64,000 nucleotides of DNA from Novosphingobium sp. (GCA_017744735.1 JAGIAR010000003.1:62001-126000), one strand, 5' to 3'. Shown: positions 9,622 through 18,897, numbered from the stretch's first letter. The notes: generated by a model from the sequence alone, not told the origin. A program made the numbers and translations.

Positions 9622-9966
9622 ATGGATTCCGCAATCGATTCCAAACCCCTGGGGCCGTTCCCGCTCGCCGGTCCGGTCGAGAAGCCCGATCCGCACGGCA
9701 CGCCGCTGCGCGGGGACATCGCGCATGTCGCGCTGGCGGGGACCTATTTCGTGCCGCATTACGTCGTGCCGCTGCAGCGGATGGTCGGCGACATGGGCGC
9801 GAACCTGCGCACCGCGCCGAGCGAGGAGAGCGAGATCCTGTGGGACCTTTCGCCCGGCCAGCGCTTCGACCTGATGGACAGCACCCCCGGATGGGCCTGG
9901 GGCTGGCTGCCGGGCGGCCCGGTCGGTTACGTCAAGCTCAGCGACCTGCTGGATCCCTTCTCGTGA
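9622..9966 (+). CDS. SH3-domain protein, probably cytoplasmic
   Basis: A 114-aa protein; an alternative ATG at 9583 would add 13 residues with no clear ribosome-binding site. The C-terminal half (about 60-110) reads as a bacterial SH3 domain: MGANLRTAPSEESEILWDL, then GWAWGWLPGGPVGYVKLSDL. No signal peptide is visible. The stop overlaps the GTG start of argC (GTGA), giving translational coupling. An M17 peptidase lies upstream. The biological role is unknown. Confidence 0.85.
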   Translation: MDSAIDSKPLGPFPLAGPVEKPDPHGTPLRGDIAHVALAGTYFVPHYVVPLQRMVGDMGANLRTAPSEESEILWDLSPGQRFDLMDSTPGWAWGWLPGGPVGYVKLSDLLDPFS

Positions 9967-10886
9967 CGCATACGATCTTCATCGACGGAGCAGTCGGTAC
10001 TACCGGCCTCGAGATTGCCGACCGGCTCGCCGGCCGCGGCGAATTCTCGCTCATCACCCTCGATGAGGCCCGCCGCAAGGATCCCGCCGCGCGGGCCGAG
10101 GCGCTCAATTCCGCCGATTTCGTGATCCTCTGCCTGCCCGACGACGCGGCGCGCGAGGCGGTTGCGATGATCGAGAACGACACCACGAGGGTGATCGACG
10201 CCTCCAGCGCGCATCGCGTCGCGCCGGGCTGGACCTACGGCTTTCCGGAACTGATCGGACGCGATGCGGTGGCGCAGGCGAAACGGGTTTCCAACCCCGG
10301 CTGCTATCCGACCGGCTTCCTCGCGCTGGTCGCGCCGCTGGTGCGCGCCGGCCTGCTGCCGAACGACTGGCCTTATTCGGTCAACGCGGTCTCGGGCTAT
10401 TCGGGGGGCGGCAAGAGCCTGATCGAGCGGTTCGAGGACGATGCCGACATCGCCTTCCGCACCTACGGGCTCAACCTCGCGCACAAGCACGTGCCCGAGA
10501 TGACCGTGCATGCCGGACTTGCTCATCCGCCGCTGTTCGCGCCTTCGGTGATCCCGGCCCATCGCGGCATGGTGGTCGAAGTGCCGCTGCCGCTGGCGCA
10601 GATGCCGATGGCGGGCTCTCCCGAAACCCTGCTGCTGTGCCTGGTCGATTTCTACACCGGCAGCCCGCTGATCACGGTGCACGACGACCGGCCGGCGGAG
10701 CTGCTGCTGCGGCGTTCGTCCACCGGAAGCGACCGGATGGAACTCTACGTCTTCGCCAACGAGGACGGGTCGCAGGCCCGGCTGGTGGCCCTGCTCGACA
10801 ATCTCGGCAAGGGCGCCAGCGGTGCCGCGGTGCAGAGCCTCAACCTGATGGCCGGGCTCGCGGAAACCGCCGGATTGCGCGTCTGA
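9963..10886 (+). CDS. argC: N-acetyl-gamma-glutamyl-phosphate reductase (type 2)
   Basis: A 307-aa NADPH-dependent reductase, third step of arginine synthesis from glutamate. The start is a GTG overlapping the upstream stop; VTHTIFIDGAVGTTG gives the nucleotide-binding loop right at the N-terminus, so no longer start is needed. Catalytic Cys114 is in SNPGCYPTG, with His in LAHKHVPEM. The length (about 310 aa) and GCYPTGF context indicate the short type 2 form found in alphaproteobacteria rather than the roughly 340-aa type 1 form. No other arginine gene is nearby except argS at 29 kb. Confidence 0.94.
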   Translation: MTHTIFIDGAVGTTGLEIADRLAGRGEFSLITLDEARRKDPAARAEALNSADFVILCLPDDAAREAVAMIENDTTRVIDASSAHRVAPGWTYGFPELIGRDAVAQAKRVSNPGCYPTGFLALVAPLVRAGLLPNDWPYSVNAVSGYSGGGKSLIERFEDDADIAFRTYGLNLAHKHVPEMTVHAGLAHPPLFAPSVIPAHRGMVVEVPLPLAQMPMAGSPETLLLCLVDFYTGSPLITVHDDRPAELLLRRSSTGSDRMELYVFANEDGSQARLVALLDNLGKGASGAAVQSLNLMAGLAETAGLRV

Positions 10887-10909
10887 GGGTGCGCTTCTGC
10901 CCGTTTTTT

Positions 10910-10925
10910 AGGCAGTAAAATGCCT
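10910..10925. promoter_or_regulatory. AT-rich dyad upstream of glnB (possible activator site)
   Basis: AGGCA-gtaaaa-TGCCT within an unusually AT-rich stretch (TTTTTTAGGCAGTAAAATGC). It sits about 165 bp upstream of the sigma54-like promoter, a usual distance for an NtrC-type enhancer, but it does not match the TGCACC-type NtrC consensus well. It could also be a weak argC terminator. The rest of 10887-11181 holds nothing else I recognise. Confidence 0.3.
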
Positions 10926-11086
10926 CAATTTTACCCATTGTTCAGAGTTTTGGACGGCAGGCCCGAACGCAGCAATCTTGCCGGGTTTGCAGGCTGGCGA
11001 TTCTTATCTTGCGAATCCGCCCTTTCCCGCGGCTCCGCGATCCTTTACGCCACGCTTCCGGCGCCCCGCCCTGATTCTCGATCGTG

Positions 11087-11103
11087 TTGGCACGATTCTT
11101 GAA
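11087..11103 (+). promoter_or_regulatory. Sigma54 (RpoN)-type promoter for glnB-glnA
   Basis: TTGGCACGATTCTTGAA matches the -24/-12 consensus YTGGCACG-N4-TTGCW at every position except the C of the -12 GC, which is A. The predicted start of transcription is about 12 nt downstream, leaving a leader of about 65 nt before the glnB GTG. Sigma54 control of glnB-glnA under nitrogen limitation is established in many proteobacteria. Confidence 0.65.
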
Positions 11104-11112
11104 GATGAATAA

Positions 11113-11520
<408 letters not shown>

Positions 11521-11618
11521 GATTTCAGGAAAAGCGGGACACAACGCAAAATCGGCTCGCAGGCCGGGATCGTCCGGCGGGCTGGAACCAAACCAGGCCT
11601 ATTGGAGGAATTGATACC

Positions 11619-13028
11619 ATGGCTAGTGCAAAGGAAATCGTGAAGCGGATCAAGGAAGAGGAGATCGAATGGGTCGATCTGCGCTTCACCGATCCCAAGG
11701 GCAAGTGGCAGCACCTGACCATGGTCGCCTCGATCCTCGGCGAGGACGAGCTGGAAGACGGCCTGATGTTCGACGGTTCGTCGATCGAAGGCTGGAAGGC
11801 GATCAACGAATCCGACATGATCCTGAAGCCCGACCTCGAAGCGGTCTATATCGATCCGTTCTCGGCCACGCCGATGATGATCATCTGCTGCGACATCGTC
11901 GAGCCCTCGACCGGCGAGCTCTACGCGCGCGATCCGCGCTCGACCGCCAAGCGCGCCGAAGCCTTCGTCAAGTCCTCGGGCGTGGGCGACACGGTCTATG
12001 TCGGCCCGGAAGCCGAATTCTTCGTGTTCGACGACGTGCGCTTCTATGACGGTTACACCGGCAACGGCTTCAAGATCGACGACATCGAGCTGCCGACCAA
12101 TTCCGACAAGGAATACGAAGCCGGCAACCTCGCCCACCGTCCGCGCGCCAAGGGCGGCTACTTCCCGGTCGCTCCGGTCGACAGCATGGTCGATGTCCGC
12201 GCCGAGATGGTCTCGACCATGATCGAGATGGGCCTGCCCTGCGACAAGCACCACCACGAAGTGGCCTCGGCCCAGCACGAGCTCGGCCTGACCTTCGGCA
12301 CGCTGGTCACCACCGCCGACCGCATGCAGGTCTACAAATACGTCGTGCAGCAGGTCGCGCAGGCCTATGGCAAGACCGCCACGTTCATGCCGAAGCCGAT
12401 CATGAAGGACAACGGCTCGGGCATGCACACCCACATGTCGATCTGGGACAAGGGCAACCCGCTGTTCGCCGGCAACGGCTATGCCGGCCTGAGCGACATG
12501 TGCCTCTACTTCATCGGCGGCGTGATCAAGCACGCCAAGGCGCTGAACGCCTTCACCAATCCGACCACCAACAGCTACAAGCGTCTGGTGCCGGGTTACG
12601 AAGCGCCGGTGCTGCTGGCCTATTCGGCCCGCAACCGTTCGGCCTCGTGCCGCATCCCCTATGGCGCGGGCGCCAAGGCGAAGCGCGTCGAATTCCGCTT
12701 TCCGGATGCGATGGCCAACCCCTACCTCGCCTATGCCGCGCTGCTGATGGCCGGCCTCGACGGGATCAAGAACAAGATCCACCCGGGCGAAGCGATGGAC
12801 AAGAACCTCTACGACCTGCCGCCGGCAGAGCTCGCGCTGGTTCCGACCGTCTGCGGTTCGCTGCGCGAAGCGCTGGAATCGCTCGAAGCCGATCACGCCT
12901 TCCTGCTCGAAGGCGGCGTCTTCACCGAAGACCAGATCGAAGCCTATATGGAACTCAAGTGGCCGGAAGTGCTGCGCTGGGAAACCACGCCGTCGGCCGT
13001 CGAGTTCGACATGTACTACTCGGCCTAA
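11619..13028 (+). CDS. glnA: Type I glutamine synthetase
   Basis: A 469-aa dodecameric GSI-beta enzyme that makes glutamine from glutamate, ammonia and ATP. Visible motifs are FDGSSIEGW at the N-terminus, the metal site in [10 protein letters not shown], the ATP-binding [16 protein letters not shown], and the adenylylation site Tyr398 in [10 protein letters not shown]. The strong ribosome-binding site GGAGGA lies 9 nt before the ATG. A very strong intrinsic terminator follows. With glnB it forms a nitrogen-regulated pair, with activity presumably controlled by GlnE adenylyltransferase encoded elsewhere. Confidence 0.97.
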   Translation: MASAKEIVKRIKEEEIEWVDLRFTDPKGKWQHLTMVASILGEDELEDGLMFDGSSIEGWKAINESDMILKPDLEAVYIDPFSATPMMIICCDIVEPSTGELYARDPRSTAKRAEAFVKSSGVGDTVYVGPEAEFFVFDDVRFYDGYTGNGFKIDDIELPTNSDKEYEAGNLAHRPRAKGGYFPVAPVDSMVDVRAEMVSTMIEMGLPCDKHHHEVASAQHELGLTFGTLVTTADRMQVYKYVVQQVAQAYGKTATFMPKPIMKDNGSGMHTHMSIWDKGNPLFAGNGYAGLSDMCLYFIGGVIKHAKALNAFTNPTTNSYKRLVPGYEAPVLLAYSARNRSASCRIPYGAGAKAKRVEFRFPDAMANPYLAYAALLMAGLDGIKNKIHPGEAMDKNLYDLPPAELALVPTVCGSLREALESLEADHAFLLEGGVFTEDQIEAYMELKWPEVLRWETTPSAVEFDMYYSA

Positions 13029-13097
13029 AGGCCGGACACTTTCCCCTCAAGGGGGCATACCTTCCGCTCGATTTCGGGGGGAATCGCGGAAGGGAAC

Positions 13098-13126
13098 GGG
13101 CGGAGCCGAAAGGCTCCGCCCTTTTT
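13098..13126 (+). terminator. Rho-independent terminator after glnA
   Basis: A perfect 10-bp stem GGGCGGAGCC / GGCTCCGCCC closed by a GAAA tetraloop and followed by TTTTT. It lies between convergent glnA and the glycosyltransferase gene. Confidence 0.95.
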
Positions 13127-13156
13127 CTTTTGACGTATGGAATGGAAGGCGGGCGC

Positions 13157-14407
13157 TCAGGCCGGCTCCAGCTCCGCCTGGCGGCTGCGCTTGCCCCACA
13201 GGGGCACGCCGCCCAACCGGCGCCGCTTGTGCGCGATGGCGGCCGGGTAGATATCTCCGAACAGGCGGTCGAAGGTGCGGGTCCAGCTGTAGCGGGTCAC
13301 TGCATGGGCGCGCGCGGCCCAGCCCATTGCGCGGTGATCGCCCCGCCACAACGCCTCGACATTGCGCGCCATCGCCGCCACGTCGTCGACCGGGCCGAGC
13401 AAGCCGAGCCCCGGGCGCACCCGCGCGGGCATCTCGCCGCCGGCGACGCCGACCACCGGCAGGCCGCTCGCCTGCGCCTCGATCACCGAGATCCCGAAGG
13501 TCTCGTCGGCCATCGCCGAGACATAGACGTCGCTAGAGGCCAGCGCGGTCGCGAGTTCCACCCGATTTTCCACGAAGCCGGGGAAGGCGATCGGCAGCCC
13601 GGCGGTTTCCGCCACGAGCTGCTCATGGAGCTTGCCGTCGCCCAGCATCACCAGCCCGGCCCCGAGCCCGGGCGGAAGCAGCCTGAACATCTCGACCAGC
13701 CGGTCGGCGCGCTTCTCATTGTCGATCCGCCCGGCATAGACGAGCAGCGGACCGTCTCCCGGGATGCCCATCCGCGCGCGAAAGCCCGGATCGCGCCGCG
13801 ACGGATCGAACAGATTGGTGTCGACCCCGAGATCGAGCAGATCGACCCGGTCGATCTTGCGGCTCGCCAGCACCTGCCGTGCATCCTCGCCCAGCGTGTA
13901 GACCCGGTCGAACTCGCGATAGGTGATCTCGGCATAGCCCAGGATCAGCCAGCGCGCCGCCGCGGCGACGGTCTCGCCGGCGACTTCGCGGCCGACGCGG
14001 TAGACATGGGCGTTGGGGAAGTCGGTGTGATAGCCGGCCACCAGCGCAGTGTCGGGAAACGCGCGGCGATGGCTGATCGCGGTCCACGGCAGGATCCACG
14101 GGCACAGCGATTCGATCAGGTCGGGGCGATAATGCGCGAGCACCTCGCGCACCTTCTTCGTGCGCAGGATGAAGCGGTAGTTGGGGCTGCCACGAACCCG
14201 TTCCGATCCGATCTCGACCCAGATGTAGCGCCCGTCCTCGACCACGCGATCCTCCGGCCCCGGCACGATCTGCAGCAGGCGGTGATCGGTCTGCGACAGC
14301 ACATAGCGCCGCTTCTCCTTGAGGTATGTGCTGATCCCCCCGCCGCCCTTGGGCGAGTAGCTCTGGGTCAGGTCGCAGATCAGCAGCGGCAGGTCTTCAC
14401 GGGCCAT
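13157..14407 (-). CDS. Glycosyltransferase family 4 (GT-B fold)
   Basis: A 416-aa glycosyltransferase. The start was placed at the ATG giving MAREDLPLLICDLTQSYSP; the frame is open upstream but only through the divergent promoter region. The N-terminal acceptor domain has GGGGISTYLKEK. The C-terminal donor domain has LLVYAGRIDNEKRADRLVE and the EX7E-type motif ETFGISVIEAQASGLPVVG that contacts the nucleotide sugar. No membrane span is visible. It stands alone, so the acceptor (lipid, polysaccharide or glycolipid) cannot be inferred from neighbours. Confidence 0.9.
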   Translation of the reverse strand: MAREDLPLLICDLTQSYSPKGGGGISTYLKEKRRYVLSQTDHRLLQIVPGPEDRVVEDGRYIWVEIGSERVRGSPNYRFILRTKKVREVLAHYRPDLIESLCPWILPWTAISHRRAFPDTALVAGYHTDFPNAHVYRVGREVAGETVAAAARWLILGYAEITYREFDRVYTLGEDARQVLASRKIDRVDLLDLGVDTNLFDPSRRDPGFRARMGIPGDGPLLVYAGRIDNEKRADRLVEMFRLLPPGLGAGLVMLGDGKLHEQLVAETAGLPIAFPGFVENRVELATALASSDVYVSAMADETFGISVIEAQASGLPVVGVAGGEMPARVRPGLGLLGPVDDVAAMARNVEALWRGDHRAMGWAARAHAVTRYSWTRTFDRLFGDIYPAAIAHKRRRLGGVPLWGKRSRQAELEPA

Positions 14408-14709
14408 GGACGACGATTCTCGCTTGTTGCAGGCCCTCGCGCCGACCGGCGCATCAGCCCATCCCCGGCACTGCAGTCGCATCGAAATCGGTCAGGCCGA
14501 TTGCGGGAGTCCGATGCGGTTCGATCCGCAGTCTGTCCGCCATGTGTCAGGCGCCGCCGGAGACCCGCACTGTGGCGCAAACGCCACAGCGCCGGCTTTT
14601 GGTGCGCCGGGCGGAACGGATCGCACGCCGCGGGCTTCTCTCACCGGACGGAGAAAACACGTGCCGTAGCGTGCGGGTCGCGCGGCACCCTCGGATAGGA
14701 GGACTAATA
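14408..14709. promoter_or_regulatory. Divergent promoter region with perfect 8-bp dyad
   Basis: This 302-bp gap separates the glycosyltransferase and the first OmpA-like gene, which are transcribed apart. It contains the perfect inverted repeat CTGTGGCG-CAAA-CGCCACAG at 14570-14589, a candidate operator or hairpin with no T-run, so not a terminator. A strong ribosome-binding site AGGAGG (14697-14702) precedes the GTG start of the OmpA-like gene. No gene is visible in it, and I could not place -35/-10 boxes with confidence. Confidence 0.5.
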
Positions 14710-15822
14710 GTGAGGAAAACCCTGGCAATCCTGGCGCTCTCGACCAGCGCTTTCGCGGCTCCCGCGATGGCGACCGACAATGCGCCCTACATCGGCGTCG
14801 AAGGCGGGATCATCTTTCCGCAGGACTTCAAGATCGACGATGGCACCAACGACGACCTGATCACGGTCAGCAACAAGAACGGCTACGAATTCGGCGGCGT
14901 CGTCGGTTACGATTTCGGCATGTTCCGGCTCGAGGCCGAGGGCAGCTACAAGCACGCCAAGTTCGACGAGATCGCGCTCGACAGCTCGCTGGTCCCGGCC
15001 GACTATGGTCTCAGCAGTTCGAGCGCGTCGATCGACGGGCGCTTCAAATCGCTGTCCGGCATGGTCAACGGCATCGTCGAATTCGGCCATGACGGCGGCG
15101 TGCAGCCCTATATCGGCGGCGGCGTGGGCTGGGCCAAGGTCTGGGGCGACATCACCAACCCGGCGATCCTCGACGGGCATGACGACCGCTTCGCCTGGCA
15201 GGGCATCGCGGGCATCCGCTTCCCGATCAGCGACAACATCGATCTCGGCCTCAAGTATCGCTATTTCCGCGTCGACAATTTGCGGCTGGTCGACGATTTC
15301 GGGGCCGACTACAAGACCGACCTCAAGAGCCATTCGGCACTCGCGACGCTGACCTTCTCGCTCGGGCACAAGGCCGCACCGCCGCCGCCCCCGCCGCCGC
15401 CGCCGCCCCCTCCGCCGCCTCCGCCGCCCCCTCCGCCTCCTCCGCCACCGCCGCCGCCTCCGCCGCCGGTGTGCAACAAGGGGCCCTACATCGTGTTCTT
15501 CGACTGGGATAAGTCGGACATCACGCCCGAGGCCGCGCAGACGCTCGACAGCGCGATCACGGCCTACGGCAATTGCCCGAACGTTCCGATCATGCTGGCC
15601 GGCTATGCCGACCGGTCGGGCACGGCGACCTACAACGTCGGGCTGTCGAACCGCCGCAACGCCTCGGTCCAGTCCTATCTGACCGGCAAGGGCATCCCGG
15701 CCACGGCGATCACCAGCAAGGGCTACGGCGAAGAGAACCCGCGGGTTCCGACCGCCGACGGCGTGCGCGAACTGCAGAACCGCCGGGTGGAAATCACCTA
15801 CGGTCCGGGGTCGGGTTACTAA
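14710..15822 (+). CDS. OmpA-family outer membrane protein with 30-proline linker (copy 1)
   Basis: A 370-aa outer-membrane protein. The GTG start, 7 nt after AGGAGG, gives the signal peptide VRKTLAILALSTSAFAAPAMA. Residues from about 21 to 220 form an OmpA/Ail-like beta-barrel (alternating aromatic strands such as GYDFGMFRLEAEGSYKHA). Residues 224-253 are 30 consecutive prolines. Residues from 254 form the peptidoglycan-binding OmpA C-domain, with GYADRSG (Tyr where GHTD is usual; the diaminopimelate-binding Asp kept) and LQNRRVEI (the Arg kept). It is a tandem paralogue of the next gene. The proline run would need EF-P for translation and spans the periplasm as a stiff rod. Confidence 0.92.
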   Translation: MRKTLAILALSTSAFAAPAMATDNAPYIGVEGGIIFPQDFKIDDGTNDDLITVSNKNGYEFGGVVGYDFGMFRLEAEGSYKHAKFDEIALDSSLVPADYGLSSSSASIDGRFKSLSGMVNGIVEFGHDGGVQPYIGGGVGWAKVWGDITNPAILDGHDDRFAWQGIAGIRFPISDNIDLGLKYRYFRVDNLRLVDDFGADYKTDLKSHSALATLTFSLGHKAAPPPPPPPPPPPPPPPPPPPPPPPPPPPPPPVCNKGPYIVFFDWDKSDITPEAAQTLDSAITAYGNCPNVPIMLAGYADRSGTATYNVGLSNRRNASVQSYLTGKGIPATAITSKGYGEENPRVPTADGVRELQNRRVEITYGPGSGY

Positions 15823-15873
15823 GTCCTTCTCGCGACTCGACCTTTGCCCGCCCTGTGCGGCGGGCACCGAAAT

Positions 15874-15902
15874 GGCCCGGGGGGAAACCTCCGGGCCTTT
15901 TT
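15874..15902 (+). terminator. Rho-independent terminator after OmpA-like copy 1
   Basis: GGCCCGG ... CCGGGCC hairpin followed by TTTTT. It separates the two OmpA-like genes transcriptionally, so copy 2 needs its own promoter in 15903-16079. Confidence 0.88.
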
Positions 15903-16079
15903 CGTGCCGCCCGGCCTGCAAATCGCCCGGCGGAGGTGATCTATGTTGCCCTCAGGCCACAGACTTCTCTTAGAAGTATGCCATAAGCTACGGATTTTCT
16001 TTCAAAAGCTTCCATCTGGCCGGCCGCGTACCTATGCCCGGAGGCCCTATTGGTCGCATCCCCCCCGAAAGGAAACCGA

Positions 16080-17186
16080 ATGAGAAAATCGCTGACTTTG
16101 CTGGCGCTGTCCGCCGCCGTCGTCGCCACCCCGGCGCTGGCGAAGGACAATGCCCCCTATATCGAGGTCGAGGGCGGCGTGCTGCTCCCGCAGGACTATA
16201 CCGGCCTTGAGATTTCCGGTGGCGAGGGCGGCCCGGCGCCGGTCACCGTCACCAACAAGACCGGCTACGATCTCGGCGGCGCGGTCGGCTACGATTTCGG
16301 CCATTTCCGGCTCGAGGGCGAAGTGGCCTACAAATGGTCCGACCTGGGCAATCTGGTGCTCGATCCGAACTACGAGCCGAGCGACTACGGTCTGGACGGC
16401 TACACCACCGACATCGGCGGCCGTACCAAGGTCGTTTCCGGCATGCTCAACGCCATCTTCCAGCTCGGCCATGACGGCGGCGTGCGCCCCTATGTCGGCG
16501 CCGGTGCCGGCTGGGCAAAGGTCTGGGTCGGCGATCGGGACGGCTACAATGTGTCGGACGACCGGTTCGCCTACCAGGGCGTCGCCGGCGTGCGCGTGCC
16601 GGTCAGCGACCGGCTCGATCTGGGCCTCAAGTACCGCTATTTCCGGGTCGACAAGCTCGATTTCGGCGCCGGCACCAGGACCGATTACGAGAGCCATTCG
16701 GCGCTCGCAACGCTGACCTTCGCGCTCGGCCACAAGGAGCCGCCGGCACCGCCGCCTCCCCCGCCGCCGCCGCCTCCTCCCCCTCCGCCGCCGCCTCCGC
16801 CGCCCCCTCCTCCTCCGCCGCCGCCCCCGCCGGTGTGCGACAAGGGTCCGTACATCGTGTTCTTCGACTGGGATAAGTCGGACATCACGCCCGAGGCGGC
16901 ATCGACGCTGGATTCGGCCATGGCGGCCTATGGCAATTGCACCAACGTGCCGATCATGATGGCCGGCTATGCCGACCGCTCGGGCAGCGCGACCTACAAC
17001 GTCGGCCTGTCGAACCGCCGCAATGCCTCGGTGACCGCCTATCTGACCGGCAAGGGCATCCCCGCCGCAGCGATCACCAGCAAGGGCTATGGCGAGGAGA
17101 ACCCGCGGGTTCCCACGGCCGATGGCGTGCGCGAGCTGCAGAACCGCCGGGTCGAGATCACCTACGGGCCCGGCTCGGGCAACTGA
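16080..17186 (+). CDS. OmpA-family outer membrane protein with 28-proline linker (copy 2)
   Basis: A 368-aa paralogue of the preceding gene. The ATG follows GAAAGGAAACC and gives MRKSLTLLALSAAVVATPALA, a signal peptide. The mature protein begins KDNAPYIEVEGG, almost as in copy 1 (TDNAPYIGVEGG). The barrel occupies about 21-219, then 28 consecutive prolines (residues 224-251), then the OmpA C-domain with GYADRSG and LQNRRVEI. The C-domains of the two copies are nearly identical, while barrels and surface loops diverge (for example an added GEGGPAPVTV loop). This suggests duplication with surface variation or gene conversion at the 3' half. Confidence 0.92.
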   Translation: MRKSLTLLALSAAVVATPALAKDNAPYIEVEGGVLLPQDYTGLEISGGEGGPAPVTVTNKTGYDLGGAVGYDFGHFRLEGEVAYKWSDLGNLVLDPNYEPSDYGLDGYTTDIGGRTKVVSGMLNAIFQLGHDGGVRPYVGAGAGWAKVWVGDRDGYNVSDDRFAYQGVAGVRVPVSDRLDLGLKYRYFRVDKLDFGAGTRTDYESHSALATLTFALGHKEPPAPPPPPPPPPPPPPPPPPPPPPPPPPPPPVCDKGPYIVFFDWDKSDITPEAASTLDSAMAAYGNCTNVPIMMAGYADRSGSATYNVGLSNRRNASVTAYLTGKGIPAAAITSKGYGEENPRVPTADGVRELQNRRVEITYGPGSGN

Positions 17187-17214
17187 GCCCGCCCGGTCTC
17201 CGAACCGCGAAACG

Positions 17215-17244
17215 AAAGGCCCGGGGGAAACCCCGGGCCTTTTT
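17215..17244 (+). terminator. Rho-independent terminator after OmpA-like copy 2
   Basis: AAAGGCCCGGGG-GAAA-CCCCGGGCC followed by TTTTT: a 9-bp perfect GC stem with flanking A/T pairing. Confidence 0.93.
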
Positions 17245-17330
17245 GTTCGAAAGTCGAGCAAAAACGATTTTCCTACACACCCGGCCGGCGCCTATTTGTC
17301 CTCTCCCTTGATGGATTCGGGAGAAGTTCC

Positions 17331-17953
17331 ATGAACCGCAAACCGATATTCGACGCGGTGCGCGCACTGCGCGGGCAGGGTTTCACCCAGCCCGAGGTCG
17401 ATGCGCTGGACGCCGCGATCGACCTCGCCGAGGGCTCGCTGCCCGCGCGCATCGGCGCCACGCCCGCTCCGCCGCCCGCGCCCCTCGGCACGCGCACGCT
17501 CGGCCCGCAGGGGCTGGCGCTGATCAAGCGCTTCGAAGGCTGCGCGCCGACGGCCGGTTCGACGCCTATCCCGATCCCGGTACGGGGGACCAGCCGTGGA
17601 CCATCGGCTGGGGCGCGACCGGGCCGGGGATCGTGCGGGGAACCGTCTGGACCCAGGCGGAATGCGACACGCGGCTGGACCAGGACATGCGGCGCTATGC
17701 CGCCGCGGTGGAGCGGGCGCTGGACGGCGCGCCCTGCAGCCAGGCGCAATTCGATGCGCTGGTCAGCTTCCACTACAACACCGGCGCGATCGCGACCGCA
17801 ACCCTGACCAAGAAGCACCGGGCGGGCGACTATGCCGGGGCCAAGGCCGAGTTCGCGCGCTGGAACCGCGCCGGCGGAAGAGTGATGGCCGGGCTGGTCA
17901 AGCGCCGGGCGGCCGAGGCCGAGCTTTACGCGACCGATCTCGCCGTGGCCTGA
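17331..17953 (+). pseudogene. Phage-type lysozyme (GH24), frameshifted
   Basis: The 5' part (from ATG 17331) encodes about 70 aa ending in the lysozyme helix LALIKRFEGC, which carries the catalytic Glu. The reading then continues one frame over as RFDAYPDPGTGDQPWTIGWG, with the catalytic Asp and the GWGAT threonine, then FDALVSFHYNTG and a normal C-terminus ending at 17953. The break is at about 17543-17548 in TGCGCGCCGAC and fits loss of one base. All catalytic residues exist but in two frames. Either a real inactivating mutation or a sequence error in a GC run. The N-terminal 50 aa look like a helical extension. The 3' end overlaps bpt by 28 bp, and no phage genes are nearby. Confidence 0.85.
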
Positions 17954-18819
17954 GCCACTTCGCCGTTTTCCAGCCGGTACTGTTCCTGGCCGCCGGGAAC
18001 CCCGTCCTTGCCCGATCCTTCGAGCGGGATCGCGCGGGCCCGGCCCGGCGCGGAAGTGGCTTTCGCGATCAGCCGATCCTGCTCCTCTCCGCTCATCCGC
18101 AGCCAGCCTTCGGGGCTAAGCCGCTCGAGCGGACGATAGCGGACCTTGTACTGCATCCGCGCAGAGCCTTCGACCCAATAGCCGAGATAGACATAAGGCA
18201 GTGCGGCATCGGCCGCCCGGCGGATATGGTCGAGGATGATGTAATTGCCCAGGCCCGCCCGGGTTTCATGGCTCGGATCGTAGAAGCTGTAGATCATCGA
18301 ATAGCCGTCGGCCTGGCGGTCGGTCAGGCAGGCCCCGACCAGCCGCCCCGGCTCGCCGGTCTCGGTCGGTTCGCGGTATTCGATCAGCACCGAGGTGACC
18401 GCGGTGTGCTCTACCATGTCGGCAAAGTCGGTCTCGTCCATAGCCGCCATGCCGCCGCCCGGATGGCGCGCGCCGAGATAGGCCTGGAGCAGCTCGAACT
18501 GCTCGCCGGTCGCCCACGGTCGACATTCGATCGCGATCAGATCGCTGTTGCGCTTCAGGTTGCGCTTCTGCGCGCTCGACGGCCTGAATTCGCGCGTCAC
18601 CACCCGAACCGACACGCAGGCGCGGCAATTGCTGCAGCTCGGGCGATAGGCCACGGTCTGGCTGCGGCGGAAGCCGATCCGGCCCAGTGCATCGTTCAAC
18701 GCGTCGGCATGCGGACCCTTGAGCTCGGTGAACACCTTGCGCTCGGTCTTGCCCGGCAGATAGGGGCAGGGTGCGGGGCTGGTGACGTAAAAGCGGGGAA
18801 AGCGAACCGGCGCGGTCAC
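17926..18819 (-). CDS. bpt: Leucyl/arginyl-tRNA-protein transferase (Bpt/ATE type)
   Basis: A 297-aa aminoacyl-tRNA-protein transferase that adds Leu (bacterial Bpt) to proteins with N-terminal Asp/Glu, marking them for ClpS/ClpAP. The N-terminal [20 protein letters not shown] and the cysteine cluster [15 protein letters not shown] are the family signatures; [20 protein letters not shown] is the conserved C-domain motif. It is about 40 aa longer than the typical 250 aa because of a hydrophilic tail after residue 265. It converges on and overlaps the lysozyme pseudogene. Upstream lies a TTAACC/GGTTAA dyad. Confidence 0.92.
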   Translation of the reverse strand: MTAPVRFPRFYVTSPAPCPYLPGKTERKVFTELKGPHADALNDALGRIGFRRSQTVAYRPSCSNCRACVSVRVVTREFRPSSAQKRNLKRNSDLIAIECRPWATGEQFELLQAYLGARHPGGGMAAMDETDFADMVEHTAVTSVLIEYREPTETGEPGRLVGACLTDRQADGYSMIYSFYDPSHETRAGLGNYIILDHIRRAADAALPYVYLGYWVEGSARMQYKVRYRPLERLSPEGWLRMSGEEQDRLIAKATSAPGRARAIPLEGSGKDGVPGGQEQYRLENGEVAQATARSVA

Positions 18820-18897
18820 GTGCGAAATCCCCCTCTCGAGTTGCGGCGCGGATGAATGCCGGCACTATGCCCGGCGGAATCGCCCGTTGAAACAACC

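Noticed and set aside
10910..10925. argC terminator
   Set aside because: The stem is only 5 bp and the T-run lies before it rather than after on the plus strand; it is retained only as an uncertain dyad.
13043..13055. CCCCTCAAGGGG palindrome after glnA
   Set aside because: Short stem without T-run; resembles the second hairpin of the acylase insert but is too short to call a repeat copy.
15944..15961. Fourth copy of the TGTTGC-N6-GCAACA dyad upstream of OmpA-like copy 2
   Set aside because: One arm has a mismatch (GCCACA) and one such near-match is not improbable in 64 kb; mentioned but not counted as evidence.
16685..16921. A poly-glycine protein antisense to the OmpA proline tract
   Set aside because: It is simply the complement of CCN repeats; no ribosome-binding site or other sequence supports it.
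17331..17953. Prophage or phage lysis cassette
   Set aside because: No holin, spanin, integrase, structural genes or att-like repeats are near the lysozyme; neighbours are core genes.
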